A stretch of DNA of 50,649 nucleotides, from the NCBI GenBank assembly GCA_012521995.1, contig JAAYLH010000035.1:1-50649 (forward strand), in the 5' to 3' direction. The position numbers were made by a program, and so were the translations under genes. Shown here piece after piece: positions 16,313-27,000 of the stretch. Below the pieces are notes generated by a model. It made no database searches. It was not told where the DNA came from and saw nothing but the letters and a program-made list of their open reading frames with translations. The stretch comes from Bacteroidales bacterium. GTDB taxonomy: Bacteria; Bacteroidota; Bacteroidia; Bacteroidales; UBA7960. How positions within the stretch are numbered: the first letter of the stretch is position 1; every line of letters starts with the position of its first letter.

Positions 16313-17569
16313 TTACCAATCCACGGGTTTCCTGCTAACGGGCATGGTCATACAGCGTGCACCACCGCCCCCGCGAGGCAATTCGGAGCCGTCAATAGTA
16401 ATGACGTATTTCTGGTAGTCATCGACCTTGATCTTGCATTTCACCAGGTCATTGGCCTTGAATATCTCGTAGCCATTGTTGTTGAGGGCTTCGAGGGTCT
16501 TGGTGTTACGGGCGTATCCGATAATCTTTCCTGGGGCTACTGCGAAGAAGTTGGCTCCACTATGCCACTGCTCGCGTTCCTGTTGCCAGCGGTCGTCGGG
16601 ACCGCCGCATAACACAGGCTTAAGGTCCATGCCCAACTTCCTTAGTGCCTGGGGCAGGTTCTCTTCCTCGCGGATAAACTTCACTTGTCCTCCTTCGAGG
16701 TAGATATGGACAGTAAGGTATTTGTTCATCTTCATGATCACAGGCTCATAGATCATGCACTGGTCGCGGTCGAGTAAGGTAAACACCATGTCGAGGTGTA
16801 TAAACGACTCAGGGGTAAGTGGAATCTCTTGCACGATGATATGTTGTTTTTCTTTTTTGTTTTTTAGTTGCTGTATGATGAAGTCGATTCCCTGGCTGGA
16901 AGTCCTAGACCCGATGCCACACAAAAGGATGTCGTCACGGGCGATGAGCACATCCCCGCCTTCGATAGCAATGCCCTGCATGCTACTGTTGTGAGGGTTG
17001 ATGGTTTTGGTGCTGAAGGCAGGGTGAAAGTCAAAGATGGCTTCCATGATAAAAGACTCGCGCAAGCGGATAGGGGAGGCCATGCTGCCCACCAAAACAT
17101 TGTCGTATATGGAGATGGCGGCATCACGGGTGAAAAAAAAGTTGTGCAAAGGCCGCAGCGAGAAGCGTTCTTTACTGAGGAAGTTGGTGAGGCTGTCATT
17201 GATGAGGGGTACGCCTTCAATGAAGGCAGATGTCAGGTTGTTTTCATCCATTGTCATCAAGTGCTCGCCGATGCAGCCAGAAGTCTCGTTACGGCAGACT
17301 TTATTCACCAGACTTTCTTTGACTTTCTCATTGCGCAGGATCTCGCGCAACAGGTCCTTAACTTCAAACACCTGGGTATGAAGCTTCAGTACGCTCTTAA
17401 ACTGGTTATACTCTTTGGTGGCCACGCCCAGGTTGAGGATGTCGCTATACAGCGCCCGTTCCGCGTTCTCCGGGGTCATGTTCTCAACTTCAGGACCAGG
17501 GGTGTGAATCACCACTCCTTCAAGGACTCCAATCTCTGAGTTGATCTGGATGGGTAAATTAACCTGCAT
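16313..17569 (-). CDS. arcA: arginine deiminase
   Basis: This 418-residue cytosolic enzyme hydrolyses arginine to citrulline and ammonia. All catalytic elements of the family are visible in order: FTRDA with the substrate-binding aspartate, EGGDV, the HLDMVFT segment with catalytic histidine and aspartate, and the C-terminal GGGGARCMTMP with the nucleophilic cysteine. Length is typical (405-420). There is no signal peptide, unlike the exported peptidylarginine deiminase of Porphyromonas. No carbamate kinase, ornithine carbamoyltransferase or arginine-ornithine antiporter gene is nearby, so the full ADI energy pathway is not shown here. It sits between two T9SS surface protein genes with its own promoter. 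Confidence 0.96.
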   Translation of the reverse strand: MQVNLPIQINSEIGVLEGVVIHTPGPEVENMTPENAERALYSDILNLGVATKEYNQFKSVLKLHTQVFEVKDLLREILRNEKVKESLVNKVCRNETSGCIGEHLMTMDENNLTSAFIEGVPLINDSLTNFLSKERFSLRPLHNFFFTRDAAISIYDNVLVGSMASPIRLRESFIMEAIFDFHPAFSTKTINPHNSSMQGIAIEGGDVLIARDDILLCGIGSRTSSQGIDFIIQQLKNKKEKQHIIVQEIPLTPESFIHLDMVFTLLDRDQCMIYEPVIMKMNKYLTVHIYLEGGQVKFIREEENLPQALRKLGMDLKPVLCGGPDDRWQQEREQWHSGANFFAVAPGKIIGYARNTKTLEALNNNGYEIFKANDLVKCKIKVDDYQKYVITIDGSELPRGGGGARCMTMPVSRKPVDW

Positions 17570-17606
17570 GACTTTGATTTTTTTAACGCATTGATTATTA
17601 CGGGTG

Positions 17607-17614
17607 CAAAATTA
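17607..17614 (-). promoter_or_regulatory. promoter -7 box of the arginine deiminase gene
   Basis: TAATTTTG on the minus strand (TAnnTTTG) in the 56-base gap after the giant PKD gene, 37 bases before the ATG at 17569. It suggests that arcA is transcribed separately from the giant genes upstream. Confidence 0.5.
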
Positions 17615-17625
17615 GCAATTTAATC

Positions 17626-20600
17626 CTAGCGAACCAGCGTGACGTCACCGACCAGGTTAAGTGGGGTGCCATTGGGGCATACCCCAGAGAATTTCCAGAC
17701 GAAGACGTCTGTGGTTCCAAGGCGGCCGCGATAGTAACCATCCCATCCGGTATAGGGGTCGGTGCTGCGGAAGATAAGCTCTCCCCAACGGGTGAATATT
17801 TCGAGTTCATACCGTTTCATCTCACCCATAGTGGGGTCCATCTTGGGGTAAAACACCTCGAAGGTTGTGTAGTCCAGGTCGTAGGGGTCGCAAGCCCCTC
17901 CATGAGGCCCCGATACCTGTGGGGTGAAGGCATTGGGAAACACCACGGTGCAGGCAGTTTGGACCAACACCCCGTTTTCGAGCTTCAGGGTGTCGAAGCA
18001 TTGCGGCTGGGTGTCGGTGGCCACGGCTAGGGTAATGGTATAGGTGTTGGGGTACTGATACAAATGTTCGGGTTCAAATTCCACACTTGTGTTGCCATCG
18101 CCAAAGTCCCAGTGGTAGAAGTCAGCACCCTGTGATTCGTTGATAACCTGCAGGAGTTCATATGGGATCTCTATTAGGGGCTGGACAAGTGAGAAGGCTG
18201 CCACAGGATTGGCATGGACGGTAACATACTGGTTAGTGGTGTCGCTGCCACCGTCACCGAAGGCAACGAGCTGCACTTCATAGAAGCCGGGGTCCATGAA
18301 CAGGTGGTGTGGGTTTTCGTCTATGCTAAAGGAACCATCTCCAAAGGTCCAGAGGTAGCTGTGAGCGTGTTGTGAGAGGTTATAGAACTGCACGTCGAAA
18401 GGTGCGCATCCCTGGGCTGATGGAGAAAATTGTGCTTGCGGTACAGGGGAGGTGATGGTAACCTGCTGGCTATAGCTGCTGGTGCAGCCCTGATTTTCGA
18501 CTTCCAGGTCGATGTTGAAAGTGCGGGTGCTCAGGTCACTGATATCCCATTCTCCATAAGTATAATCGAAGGTGTCGGGCGAATTGGTCTGTTGGCCGTT
18601 GCCATCGCCATAGCTCCAGTGGTAGTTCCAAAAACCTGGCTTGCTTAGGTTGTCAATGGTGATGGTGCGCGAAGGATACACCTGTACCTTGGGCGTGGCA
18701 TCAAATTTGGCCACAGGGCTGGGGAAAACGGTTATATCAAGCCAGGTGGTGTCCGTACAGCCAAAGAGGCTGATGCCTGACATCTGTACGGTGAAAATGG
18801 CATTATCAGGACCTTCGTTGGTAAAGGAGTGCCAGGGGTTGGCGCCAGCGGTGGTATTTTCATCGCCAAAATCCCAGACGTATTCCTGGGTGAGCTGCGA
18901 CTGGTTGACAAACTGTACCTCAAAGGGAGAACATCCTTCCAAGACGCCGTCAGAGGTGGTGAAGTCGGCCTGCACCTCGGGGTAAACGGTGATGGATTGG
19001 GTGCTGTGGTCGATGCAGCCAAATTCGTTCTCAACGCTGAGCCAGAGGCTGTAGTTGAGGGGTGCATCGGTAGTGTTGGTCCATGTGTTGCTGAAAGCAG
19101 GCTCATCACCATCGAAGGTGTTGTTGCCCAAGTCCCAGTCAAAGGTGATGGCTCCTTCTGAGAGGTTGAATATCTCAGTAGAAAAGGGGGAACATCCGCT
19201 GCGGCTCAGTAAATCGAAGTTCGACAGGGGCAGGGGACGAACTGTGATGGTATCGGTTGTCAGGTCGGAGCAGCCCCAGTCGTTTTCTGAGTATAGGGTC
19301 ACCACGAAGGATTGCGAGTCGGTATAGCTGTGATTGAGGAAGAGGTGGTTGGGGTTGAGTTGTTGTGAGTTGTTCCCCTCCCCAAAGTTCCAAAAGGTGT
19401 ATGTGGCGCCCACCGACTGGTTGTCAAATTCAACAGCCAAGGGATGGCAGCCCTCGGTTTCAGAAGAAAAGTCAGCTTGAACCTCGGGGTAAATGGTCAC
19501 GATCTGGTCGTAAGAGCGGGTGCATCCAATGTCATTGGTTCCAGAGAGGCTGATGGTATACTGTGCCGGTGCGTTGCCTGCGGGGTTGTGATAGTCGTGA
19601 AGGATCTGGATGTCACTGCTGGTCAGTGGAGGGGTTCCATCACCAAAATTCCACACATAAACGGTTCCGCCCTGTGAGGCATTTTCCAGGACAATATCGT
19701 GGGGCGAGCAACCGACGGGTTCAGAAATGTTAAAGTTGGTCAGGGGGGCTGGCTGAACGGTGATATTCAGTGTGTGAACGTCTGAGCAGGCGTTGGCATT
19801 CATTGCCTGCAGCTCGACGGTATAGGTCACGGGATCGGTATAGCTCTGGTTGAGGAAGGTATGGCTGTGCTGACCTTGGGCTGTATTACTTTCAAAGCCG
19901 TCGCCATAGTTCCAGAAATAGTTGGCGTATGCGGTGGCACCTTCCGAGAGGTTGTTGAACTCCACGGTAAGGGGGTGGCAACCATCGAGGACTGAGGCCT
20001 CGAAGGTCGAGACGATTTGCGGGTAGAGGCTGAGTTGATGCGTGAGCGAATCAGCACATCCGTAGTCATTGCTTACAAAAAGCTGAATATCGATGACCTG
20101 CATGTCGTTGTCCGGTTCCAGGGTATAAGTGTGGGTGAGGGGGGTAAGGCTTTCGCTTGAGAATGTCCCGTCGCCAAAGCTCCAGTGATGGGTGGTCGCG
20201 CCTTCAGACTGATTGGTGATCTCTAATTCGAAAGGTGTGCATCCAGCCAAATCAGAGAGAGCAAAACTGGGATCAGGAACAGGGTGGACAGTAATGGTTT
20301 CTTCGGTTTGGTCATAGCAGCCATAAATGGATTCGGCTCTCAGCCTTACAAAGTAATCCAGGTTTTGAGTGTGGCTGCTGTTTGTAAAGGTGTAGGAGGG
20401 GTTGTTGATGGCCGAATAGCCTTCGCTGCCAAACTCCCAGCTAAAATAATGTGCCGTGGTGCTGCTGGTGTTGGAAAAGTTTACCGTCAGGGGGTGGCAT
20501 CCCTCGCTAACAAAGATAAATGCTGCTTCCACCTCGGGGTAAACGATGATGGTCCTGGTAAGCGTATCGAGGCAGCCAAAGGCACTTTCTACGATCAAGG

Positions 20601-23600
20601 TAATTTCGTGCTCAAGGGGTTGCCCGGTAGTGTTGGTATAGGTGTGGGTCAGGCTAGGCCCACCATCATTGGAGGGGTCACTGCCGTCCCCGAAGGTCCA
20701 GGCAAAGAGGCTGGCGCCTTTGGAGGCGTGCGTGATGTTCACCGTGAAAGGGCTGCAGCCCTTAGCGGTATCGAGGGTGAAAAGGGCTTCCACAGCAGGG
20801 TTAAGCTCTATCTCAAGGGTCTTGGTGTCACTGCACATGTAGGATGACTCGGCATACAGGCTGACAGTATAGGCTTGGGTCGTGCTGTAGTTTTGATTTT
20901 GGAAGATGTGCTGCGGGTTTTCCTGAGAGGAAGAGCCACTATCGCCAAACTCCCATAGGTAGGTATGGGCGTTGGCGGACAAATTAGAAAAGTCAATGGT
21001 GAGAGGCTGGCAGCCACTGGATTCATTTGCAGTGAAGTCGGCAGTCACCTCAGGATTTACCGTTACAGGCAATTCTTTGCGGTTAACACAGCCCTGCTCA
21101 TTGCCCACTTCCAATGAAAGAATGTACTGCATGGGGTCGGGCCCTGAGTTTTGAAAAACATGGTCAAACTGGGGCGTTGAGCCCATGTGAGTAATGTCCC
21201 CGTTGGCAGCCAACGACCAGCTCCAGCTATTAATATTGCCAGTAGAAGTATTGGTGATGTTAGTCTGGTGGGGGGCGCATACCACAGCGGGTTCGAAGTT
21301 AAAACCTGCCTTTACCTCAGGGTGGACAACGACTTCCACGAAAGTGGTGTCATAACAGAAATTGTCGTTTGAAGTAATCTGCATCACTGAATAGAAAATT
21401 GTCTGGTCCGTCTTGTTTTCGAAAGTGTGAATAGGGTTTCTTTGGTCAGAAGTTCCCCCGTCATCAAAATCGTAGAAAAAGTTGTAGGCCGCGCCGACCG
21501 ACTCATCGGTGAAGGTCACCGTGAGTGGAGCACAACCTTCTTCGATGCTGGCTTTGAAGCCGGATTTGAGGAAGGGGTAAACGTCAATTTCCACTTGCAT
21601 TGAGTCGGCACAGCCTTGGGGGTTTGTCACGACCTGCGAGATGGTGTAGGTTAAGGGATCTGCAGTGTTATTGTCAAAAGTGTGTTGCAGAACGGGGTCA
21701 CCTGAGGTGAAGCCGGGGGTCCCATCCCCAAAACTCCAGGTCTGGGTAATGTTGAGTCCCAGAGCGTTGTTGAATATTTCTGCATCATAGGGGCTGCAAG
21801 CGGTCACAGGCATCAGCCCGAAGCCAGCCTCCAAAAATGGCCTGACGGTTACTTCAATGGTGTCGCGGCTAAGACACATAAAATTGCCTGACATTGCCGA
21901 AAGCACTACTGTATAAGTAATGTTTTCGTCGGTGAAGTTTTGGAAAAAGTGTTGGGGGTCGGACTGGGTGGAAAAACTGCCGTCGCCAAAATCCCAAAGA
22001 TAAAATGCTACAGGCCCAATGGTTTGGTTGGTAAACTTCAAAGGGTAGGGAGCACAACCGATCAGGTCCTGGTCTATGACGCTGAACCTGGCCTCTGTGG
22101 GTGGGATTACCTCGATGTTTCGTGTGCGTATATCTTCACATCCATTGGTTGAATTGGTAGCCGTAAGTGTCACAGGGATTATCTGCGTAATCACGGGGAT
22201 TGTGAAACTATATTGGAATGGTTCTGTGGGGTTGCTGATGGGCGCTTCTGTGCCAATCTGCCAGCTGAAGTTATCGGTGTTTTCCGATAGGTTAAGGAAG
22301 GTGACTTCATTCATTTCGCAGAAGTCTTGCTGGGCATAGAACTTGGCCTGCGGCCTGGGATAAACCTGCAGGTATTGTGACTTTGTGCTGCGACAGTTTC
22401 CATCGACTACTGTATAGCTGATGGTATGGAATCCTTCCCCCAGTTCCAGGGGGTTCACACTGGTGATATTATGTTCGTTCAGGGTAGGTAGGGAGAAATA
22501 TCCTCCAGCAGGTGAAGCTCCGCTAAGTTGGTAATAGGTCTCATTTCCGCAAACAGGGTCGAAAGGTTCAAGGGTTACAACGGGCAAGGGGGTAACGTTT
22601 ACGGTGACATAATTGGTAACGGGCTTTGCATTGGGATAGGCCGCATCGAGGACTTGTACCTGGTATGTGGTGGTGGTAGTGGGCGTGTGCCAGAAAGAAA
22701 GAGAGTCGGACAAATGCTGGGGAGGAATGACGGAAAAGTCATACCAGTTAATGATATAGTCTCCTGTACCTCCTGTGGGAAGCACAAAGAGGTTAATTGA
22801 GTCCTGCTGACAGATAGTAGTTTCGCTAGCTTGGGCATGCACAACGCCAAGTTGCCCACCATTTACAAAAACCGCTACCTGGTCGGTGCTCTGGCATCCT
22901 GTAGCAGGGTTGGTTGCAGTCAGGGTGAATAGTTGTGATTGTGTCAGCGGTGTAGTGCTGGTGTTGGGCTGGCTTGGGTTCATAACAAAGGCCGGAGGGC
23001 TCCAGGAGTATTGGAAAAGGCCTGGATTAGCCCCCAATGCATTGAGGGGAGCGCTGGTGTTTTGAGGAATGTTAAGGTCATTCCCTGCATTTACAGGAGG
23101 CAGGGGGTCGACAAACACTTGTGCAAAGGCATCGGCAGAGCACCCTTCTGGGGTAGTATAATGGTAGGTGATATCGAAGGATCCTGGCCCGCTCAGGTCA
23201 GTATCGAAAAAGTTGGCGCTGACAAAGGTGCCGAAGTAATCGCCACCTGTGGGAAAGCCACTACTGGGAGATACCAGTCCAGAGCCGTCACAGAAGGTCA
23301 TGTCGTTTACACTCACCGTGGGGGTCTGGTTGACGGTGATGGTCTGTGAGGCTGTAGCAGCGCAGGTTGCACCTGGCCCGCCATACACATAGGTCACTTC
23401 ATAGTTCCCTGGGCCAACGGTGCCGGGTTCTAGCCAGAATGACTGGGTCCCATCAATGTAATAGGCTCCTCCACTAGGGTATCCTCCTGTGAGATAAATC
23501 ATGCTGTCGGCGGTACATGCCAGATCGAAGGGCTCCAGAGTAACGTTGGGGGTATAGTTCTGTGCGCTGAGGTGTCCCAGGAAAGAAGCGGAGGTAGTGG

Positions 23601-24027
23601 CGGTTCTGCAGAAAGTGATGGTATGCGGGCCGGGGCCATCCAAGCAGATAGTCACAGGGTCATTTTCATAAACAGGCCCGAAATTCATGCAATCGACGTA
23701 ATAATTGACCTGGCCCCAGGATCCGCCCTGACGCATTAGGTTAATTACCACTGCATTGGATTCGGGATGCAGCGTTACTTCATAGCTAAAACAATTCGTT
23801 CCTGCCGGGACACCACAACACTGGCCTGAAGGAGAAAAGTATTCAGGGTTGGCCCAGCTTGCTGTTGGACTGGAAGTCAGATCGACAGGAAAACCTGTGC
23901 AATCCTGGCTTAAGGCATGCCCCGGCGTTAAAAGCCACCCAGCCAGGATCGCCATAAAAGCTAATGACTTCCTCACCTTACCGGTGAGGGGGTGGAAGAT
24001 TCTTTTTATTGCAGTCAACAATTGCAT
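17626..24027 (-). CDS. giant PKD-repeat surface protein with type B T9SS sorting domain
   Basis: A 2133-residue exported protein with signal peptide (MQLLTAIKRIFHPLTGKVRK, hydrophobic core SLAFMAILAGWLLTPGHALSQ). Domains in order: a cysteine-rich N-terminal region, Ig-like GG-x-Y-type modules (about 170-560), a PKD-like module, then 13 modules of about 85 residues (about 650-1765), each with a start GCxP, a middle W-x-FGDG and an end C-x-D, and three further PKD-like modules. The end is a gliding-motility-type (type B) sorting domain: VVFPNAFTP ... YELEIFTRWGELIF ... GWDGYYRGR ... GDVTLVR. Two cysteines per module suggest one disulfide each. PKD arrays act as stalks or adhesins at the cell surface; adhesion or gliding is an inference. 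It starts 26 bases after the 1839-residue gene, with GGAG 7 bases before its ATG. Confidence 0.92.
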   Translation of the reverse strand: MQLLTAIKRIFHPLTGKVRKSLAFMAILAGWLLTPGHALSQDCTGFPVDLTSSPTASWANPEYFSPSGQCCGVPAGTNCFSYEVTLHPESNAVVINLMRQGGSWGQVNYYVDCMNFGPVYENDPVTICLDGPGPHTITFCRTATTSASFLGHLSAQNYTPNVTLEPFDLACTADSMIYLTGGYPSGGAYYIDGTQSFWLEPGTVGPGNYEVTYVYGGPGATCAATASQTITVNQTPTVSVNDMTFCDGSGLVSPSSGFPTGGDYFGTFVSANFFDTDLSGPGSFDITYHYTTPEGCSADAFAQVFVDPLPPVNAGNDLNIPQNTSAPLNALGANPGLFQYSWSPPAFVMNPSQPNTSTTPLTQSQLFTLTATNPATGCQSTDQVAVFVNGGQLGVVHAQASETTICQQDSINLFVLPTGGTGDYIINWYDFSVIPPQHLSDSLSFWHTPTTTTTYQVQVLDAAYPNAKPVTNYVTVNVTPLPVVTLEPFDPVCGNETYYQLSGASPAGGYFSLPTLNEHNITSVNPLELGEGFHTISYTVVDGNCRSTKSQYLQVYPRPQAKFYAQQDFCEMNEVTFLNLSENTDNFSWQIGTEAPISNPTEPFQYSFTIPVITQIIPVTLTATNSTNGCEDIRTRNIEVIPPTEARFSVIDQDLIGCAPYPLKFTNQTIGPVAFYLWDFGDGSFSTQSDPQHFFQNFTDENITYTVVLSAMSGNFMCLSRDTIEVTVRPFLEAGFGLMPVTACSPYDAEIFNNALGLNITQTWSFGDGTPGFTSGDPVLQHTFDNNTADPLTYTISQVVTNPQGCADSMQVEIDVYPFLKSGFKASIEEGCAPLTVTFTDESVGAAYNFFYDFDDGGTSDQRNPIHTFENKTDQTIFYSVMQITSNDNFCYDTTFVEVVVHPEVKAGFNFEPAVVCAPHQTNITNTSTGNINSWSWSLAANGDITHMGSTPQFDHVFQNSGPDPMQYILSLEVGNEQGCVNRKELPVTVNPEVTADFTANESSGCQPLTIDFSNLSANAHTYLWEFGDSGSSSQENPQHIFQNQNYSTTQAYTVSLYAESSYMCSDTKTLEIELNPAVEALFTLDTAKGCSPFTVNITHASKGASLFAWTFGDGSDPSNDGGPSLTHTYTNTTGQPLEHEITLIVESAFGCLDTLTRTIIVYPEVEAAFIFVSEGCHPLTVNFSNTSSTTAHYFSWEFGSEGYSAINNPSYTFTNSSHTQNLDYFVRLRAESIYGCYDQTEETITVHPVPDPSFALSDLAGCTPFELEITNQSEGATTHHWSFGDGTFSSESLTPLTHTYTLEPDNDMQVIDIQLFVSNDYGCADSLTHQLSLYPQIVSTFEASVLDGCHPLTVEFNNLSEGATAYANYFWNYGDGFESNTAQGQHSHTFLNQSYTDPVTYTVELQAMNANACSDVHTLNITVQPAPLTNFNISEPVGCSPHDIVLENASQGGTVYVWNFGDGTPPLTSSDIQILHDYHNPAGNAPAQYTISLSGTNDIGCTRSYDQIVTIYPEVQADFSSETEGCHPLAVEFDNQSVGATYTFWNFGEGNNSQQLNPNHLFLNHSYTDSQSFVVTLYSENDWGCSDLTTDTITVRPLPLSNFDLLSRSGCSPFSTEIFNLSEGAITFDWDLGNNTFDGDEPAFSNTWTNTTDAPLNYSLWLSVENEFGCIDHSTQSITVYPEVQADFTTSDGVLEGCSPFEVQFVNQSQLTQEYVWDFGDENTTAGANPWHSFTNEGPDNAIFTVQMSGISLFGCTDTTWLDITVFPSPVAKFDATPKVQVYPSRTITIDNLSKPGFWNYHWSYGDGNGQQTNSPDTFDYTYGEWDISDLSTRTFNIDLEVENQGCTSSYSQQVTITSPVPQAQFSPSAQGCAPFDVQFYNLSQHAHSYLWTFGDGSFSIDENPHHLFMDPGFYEVQLVAFGDGGSDTTNQYVTVHANPVAAFSLVQPLIEIPYELLQVINESQGADFYHWDFGDGNTSVEFEPEHLYQYPNTYTITLAVATDTQPQCFDTLKLENGVLVQTACTVVFPNAFTPQVSGPHGGACDPYDLDYTTFEVFYPKMDPTMGEMKRYELEIFTRWGELIFRSTDPYTGWDGYYRGRLGTTDVFVWKFSGVCPNGTPLNLVGDVTLVR

Positions 24028-24053
24028 AATGATTCTCCGGTTTCCCTGTTATT

Positions 24054-27000
24054 TTAGCGGGGATTTGTTACGATCAGTTTTCGGGTGATGACACCTTCTT
24101 TTCCGCTAAGCCTTATGTAATAAAGACCTGGTTGCAGAATGCCTGTATTGATCCTCTCCTCAAGAAGTCCCATCATCTCCAAATCCCTGGCTATGATGAG
24201 TTTTCCTGTGAGGCTAAGCAATTCCAACCGCAGCGCTTCCATGCTTTCCTGGGCAATTCGCACAGTCACTTCCTCGTGGGCGGGGTTGGGAAATACCGTC
24301 ACCTCAGTGCCCGGGATACCGATCTGGGGAACACCAGTACTCTCACCTACATAGAGGGTGTCGCCATTTTGGCAGCCGTAATGGTCAGTAACCATTACAT
24401 AGTGCCAGCCATATTCATAAACGTTGAATAACTGGTTTGTGTTACCATCCTGCCACAAATAACTTGTAAAACCTGGTCCTGCATCTAGGATTACCGTATC
24501 TGGTTGCAGTGTGTAAATATCGCTTCCCAGCTCAACAAAGGGGATACCAGGGGCTTCTACCAGGTTGATGAAGTTGTCGTTTGCCGAATCCACGTCGGGC
24601 TCATCGATAAACACATTCAATTCAAAGGGCCCTGTGTCGCTCAGGTTGGCTCCCTGAGAGAAGGCAAAGGTGCGCATCTGACCAGGGCCCAGGCTTGAAT
24701 TTAGAGTGAAGTCCTGAATGGTGGCAGGGTTTTGGTTGACGCTGTAACCTATTCGGAATTTCCTCCCGGATTGGAACGTGTCGGGGCCGTTGTTGCGCAT
24801 CACAAATACAATTTGTTCGCTGGCCGTAAGGGTACAATTGCTAAGGGGCGACAGCAGATCGTAAACTTCCAGATCCCAGGCCACTACCATCACCGAGTCG
24901 GTGTTGGCACAGCCCTGGGTGTCAGTAACCGTTACATGGTACCATTGCGAATAGGGTGATGTGATGACATACTCGGCCCCGATTGAACCATCGTTCCAGT
25001 AGTAGGATTCGTAAGTCTCCGTCAGGTGTAACACATGGCCAACGGGGTCGGCGTTAAATATGGTATCCCCAAGGTAGGGTTGCGGAAGTGGATGGACACT
25101 AACAATGCTTTCCAGGGCATCGTTGTCTGTGTTTTCATCAGCAGGGTGATCTAGCCAGAGCTCCATAGAGACCTGTGTCAGTTTACCTAGAGTAAGTGTC
25201 TGGGCAAAGGTAAATTCATGGGACTGCCCGGGTGCAAGGCTATGCAGGGTGGTAATCTGTTCGGTTGCCATGGGAGTGCTGTTGACACTGTAATGAATAG
25301 TCAACTGTTCGCCCTGAGGAATGGCCACGTTACCAGCATTCACAATACTGATCACCACAGGGGCGTCGACAAATTCGTTCTCGCAGCCGTCGGCGGGGCT
25401 TACAAGGGCCTGCATGCCTAAATCCATAAACTCAGGGGTGACAAGGATGCTTCCTGTAGCCTCGCAGCCAAAATCATTGCTTACTGTGATCTGGTAGGTT
25501 CCCCAGGTTTCAATGGCAATGGTTTGAGAGCTTTCGCCCGTACTCCAGGAATAGGCGGTATGGCCAGGGCCCGCATCAAGGATAACGCTGTCAGGCTCAT
25601 TGGTTACAACCATTGTGGGTATATCTAGGATGGGATATCCATGGATAATCAGATTCTTTTCCAGGTAGTCATTGGCCGGATTGGCGTCTTTTGAGGTGAT
25701 CTCGGCGGCAATGGTATAGCTTCCTTCTTCCTGTAAGTTCAGGGTGTGTTGTAATGTGTAGTTCATGCTTTGTCCCGCTGGCCACCCTGATTCCAGCGTA
25801 AGAGTTTCCTCCGCTTCAAGGATGCCATCCAGATAAAGTTTGAGGCTAAAGGTTTTTCCTGCCTCAAAAGAATCCACCCCATTATTGCGGAGGTTTAGTG
25901 TAACAGGTTCGTTCTCATCAAGAGCGCATGCGTCAGCAGGGCTTTCGATACCAGTTATGCCTGCATCGAAGGTTGCCACCACTAGTTCGGCTGTGGCACT
26001 GCAAGCCTGGTTGTCGTAAACGGTAACCCAATAGGTCTGGGTGTAGGGACTGGTGACCTGGTAGGTCTGATTTGTGGAGCCATCCTGCCATTGATATGCG
26101 GCATAACCCTGACCTGGGTCGAGTAAAACAGTATCGGGCATCAGGGTATAGATGCTGTCGCCCAGGGTGACAACGGGGTAACCCAGAGAGCTAACCAGGA
26201 TATGAATGCTGTCGTTGACCGGATTGGCGTCGGGCAAATGATGCACTGCATCCACCTGGTAATCGCCTTCCGCCGAAAGGTTTATTATGCTTTCAAAAGT
26301 GGCAACTGTCGATTGCCCGGGGTTCAGGGCCTGGGTTAATGACCAGGTTTTGTCCTCTAGCCACTGGTTCTGAAAGTACAGGCTAAGAGGAATCTCAGTT
26401 CCTGTTTCAAAGGCGTCGGGACCAGCATTGGTTATCTCTACCTTGACTTGCTCCCCTTCGGGAGCCTGGCAGCCGTTCAGAGGGGCCGTGATGGCGGTGA
26501 GAGCCAGGTCATAGGTGATTACGCGGATGCTGTCGGTCGCAGTGCAAGCGTTGTCATCACCCACCGTGACCCAATAAGTTTGTGTGTTTGGGCTGGTTAC
26601 CTGGTAGGTTTGATTGTTTGAACCATCCTGCCAGAGGTAGGAAGTATGTCCGGGGCCTGCATCCAGCAATACACTCAGGGGCTGTGTGGTGTAGATATCT
26701 TCTCCCAAGTCGACAAAAGGTGTGCCATATACTTCTATGGTTACAGCAAGGGTGTCGTTGAAGATTCCGGGGCTGAAAAAGTCGTCATCGCCTTCAAGCA
26801 GGGTATATGCAGTCAGTTGGTAGGTTCCTGTGGCTGACATATTGAATGACTGGGAAAAAGTGAAGAGGGCATGTTGCCCGGGTGCAAGGCTTTCTTCCAG
26901 TATCAGGGTCTCCAAAAGGCTTACGCCTTCGTTATGGGAGTCGAGCCCCACAGGGATATGGGTTCCGGCAGCAATGGTGTTTATGCCCAGGTTTTCGACC

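Noticed and set aside
16868-17539. Plus-strand open frame of 223 codons opposite arginine deiminase
   Set aside because: Shadow of a gene with all catalytic motifs intact.
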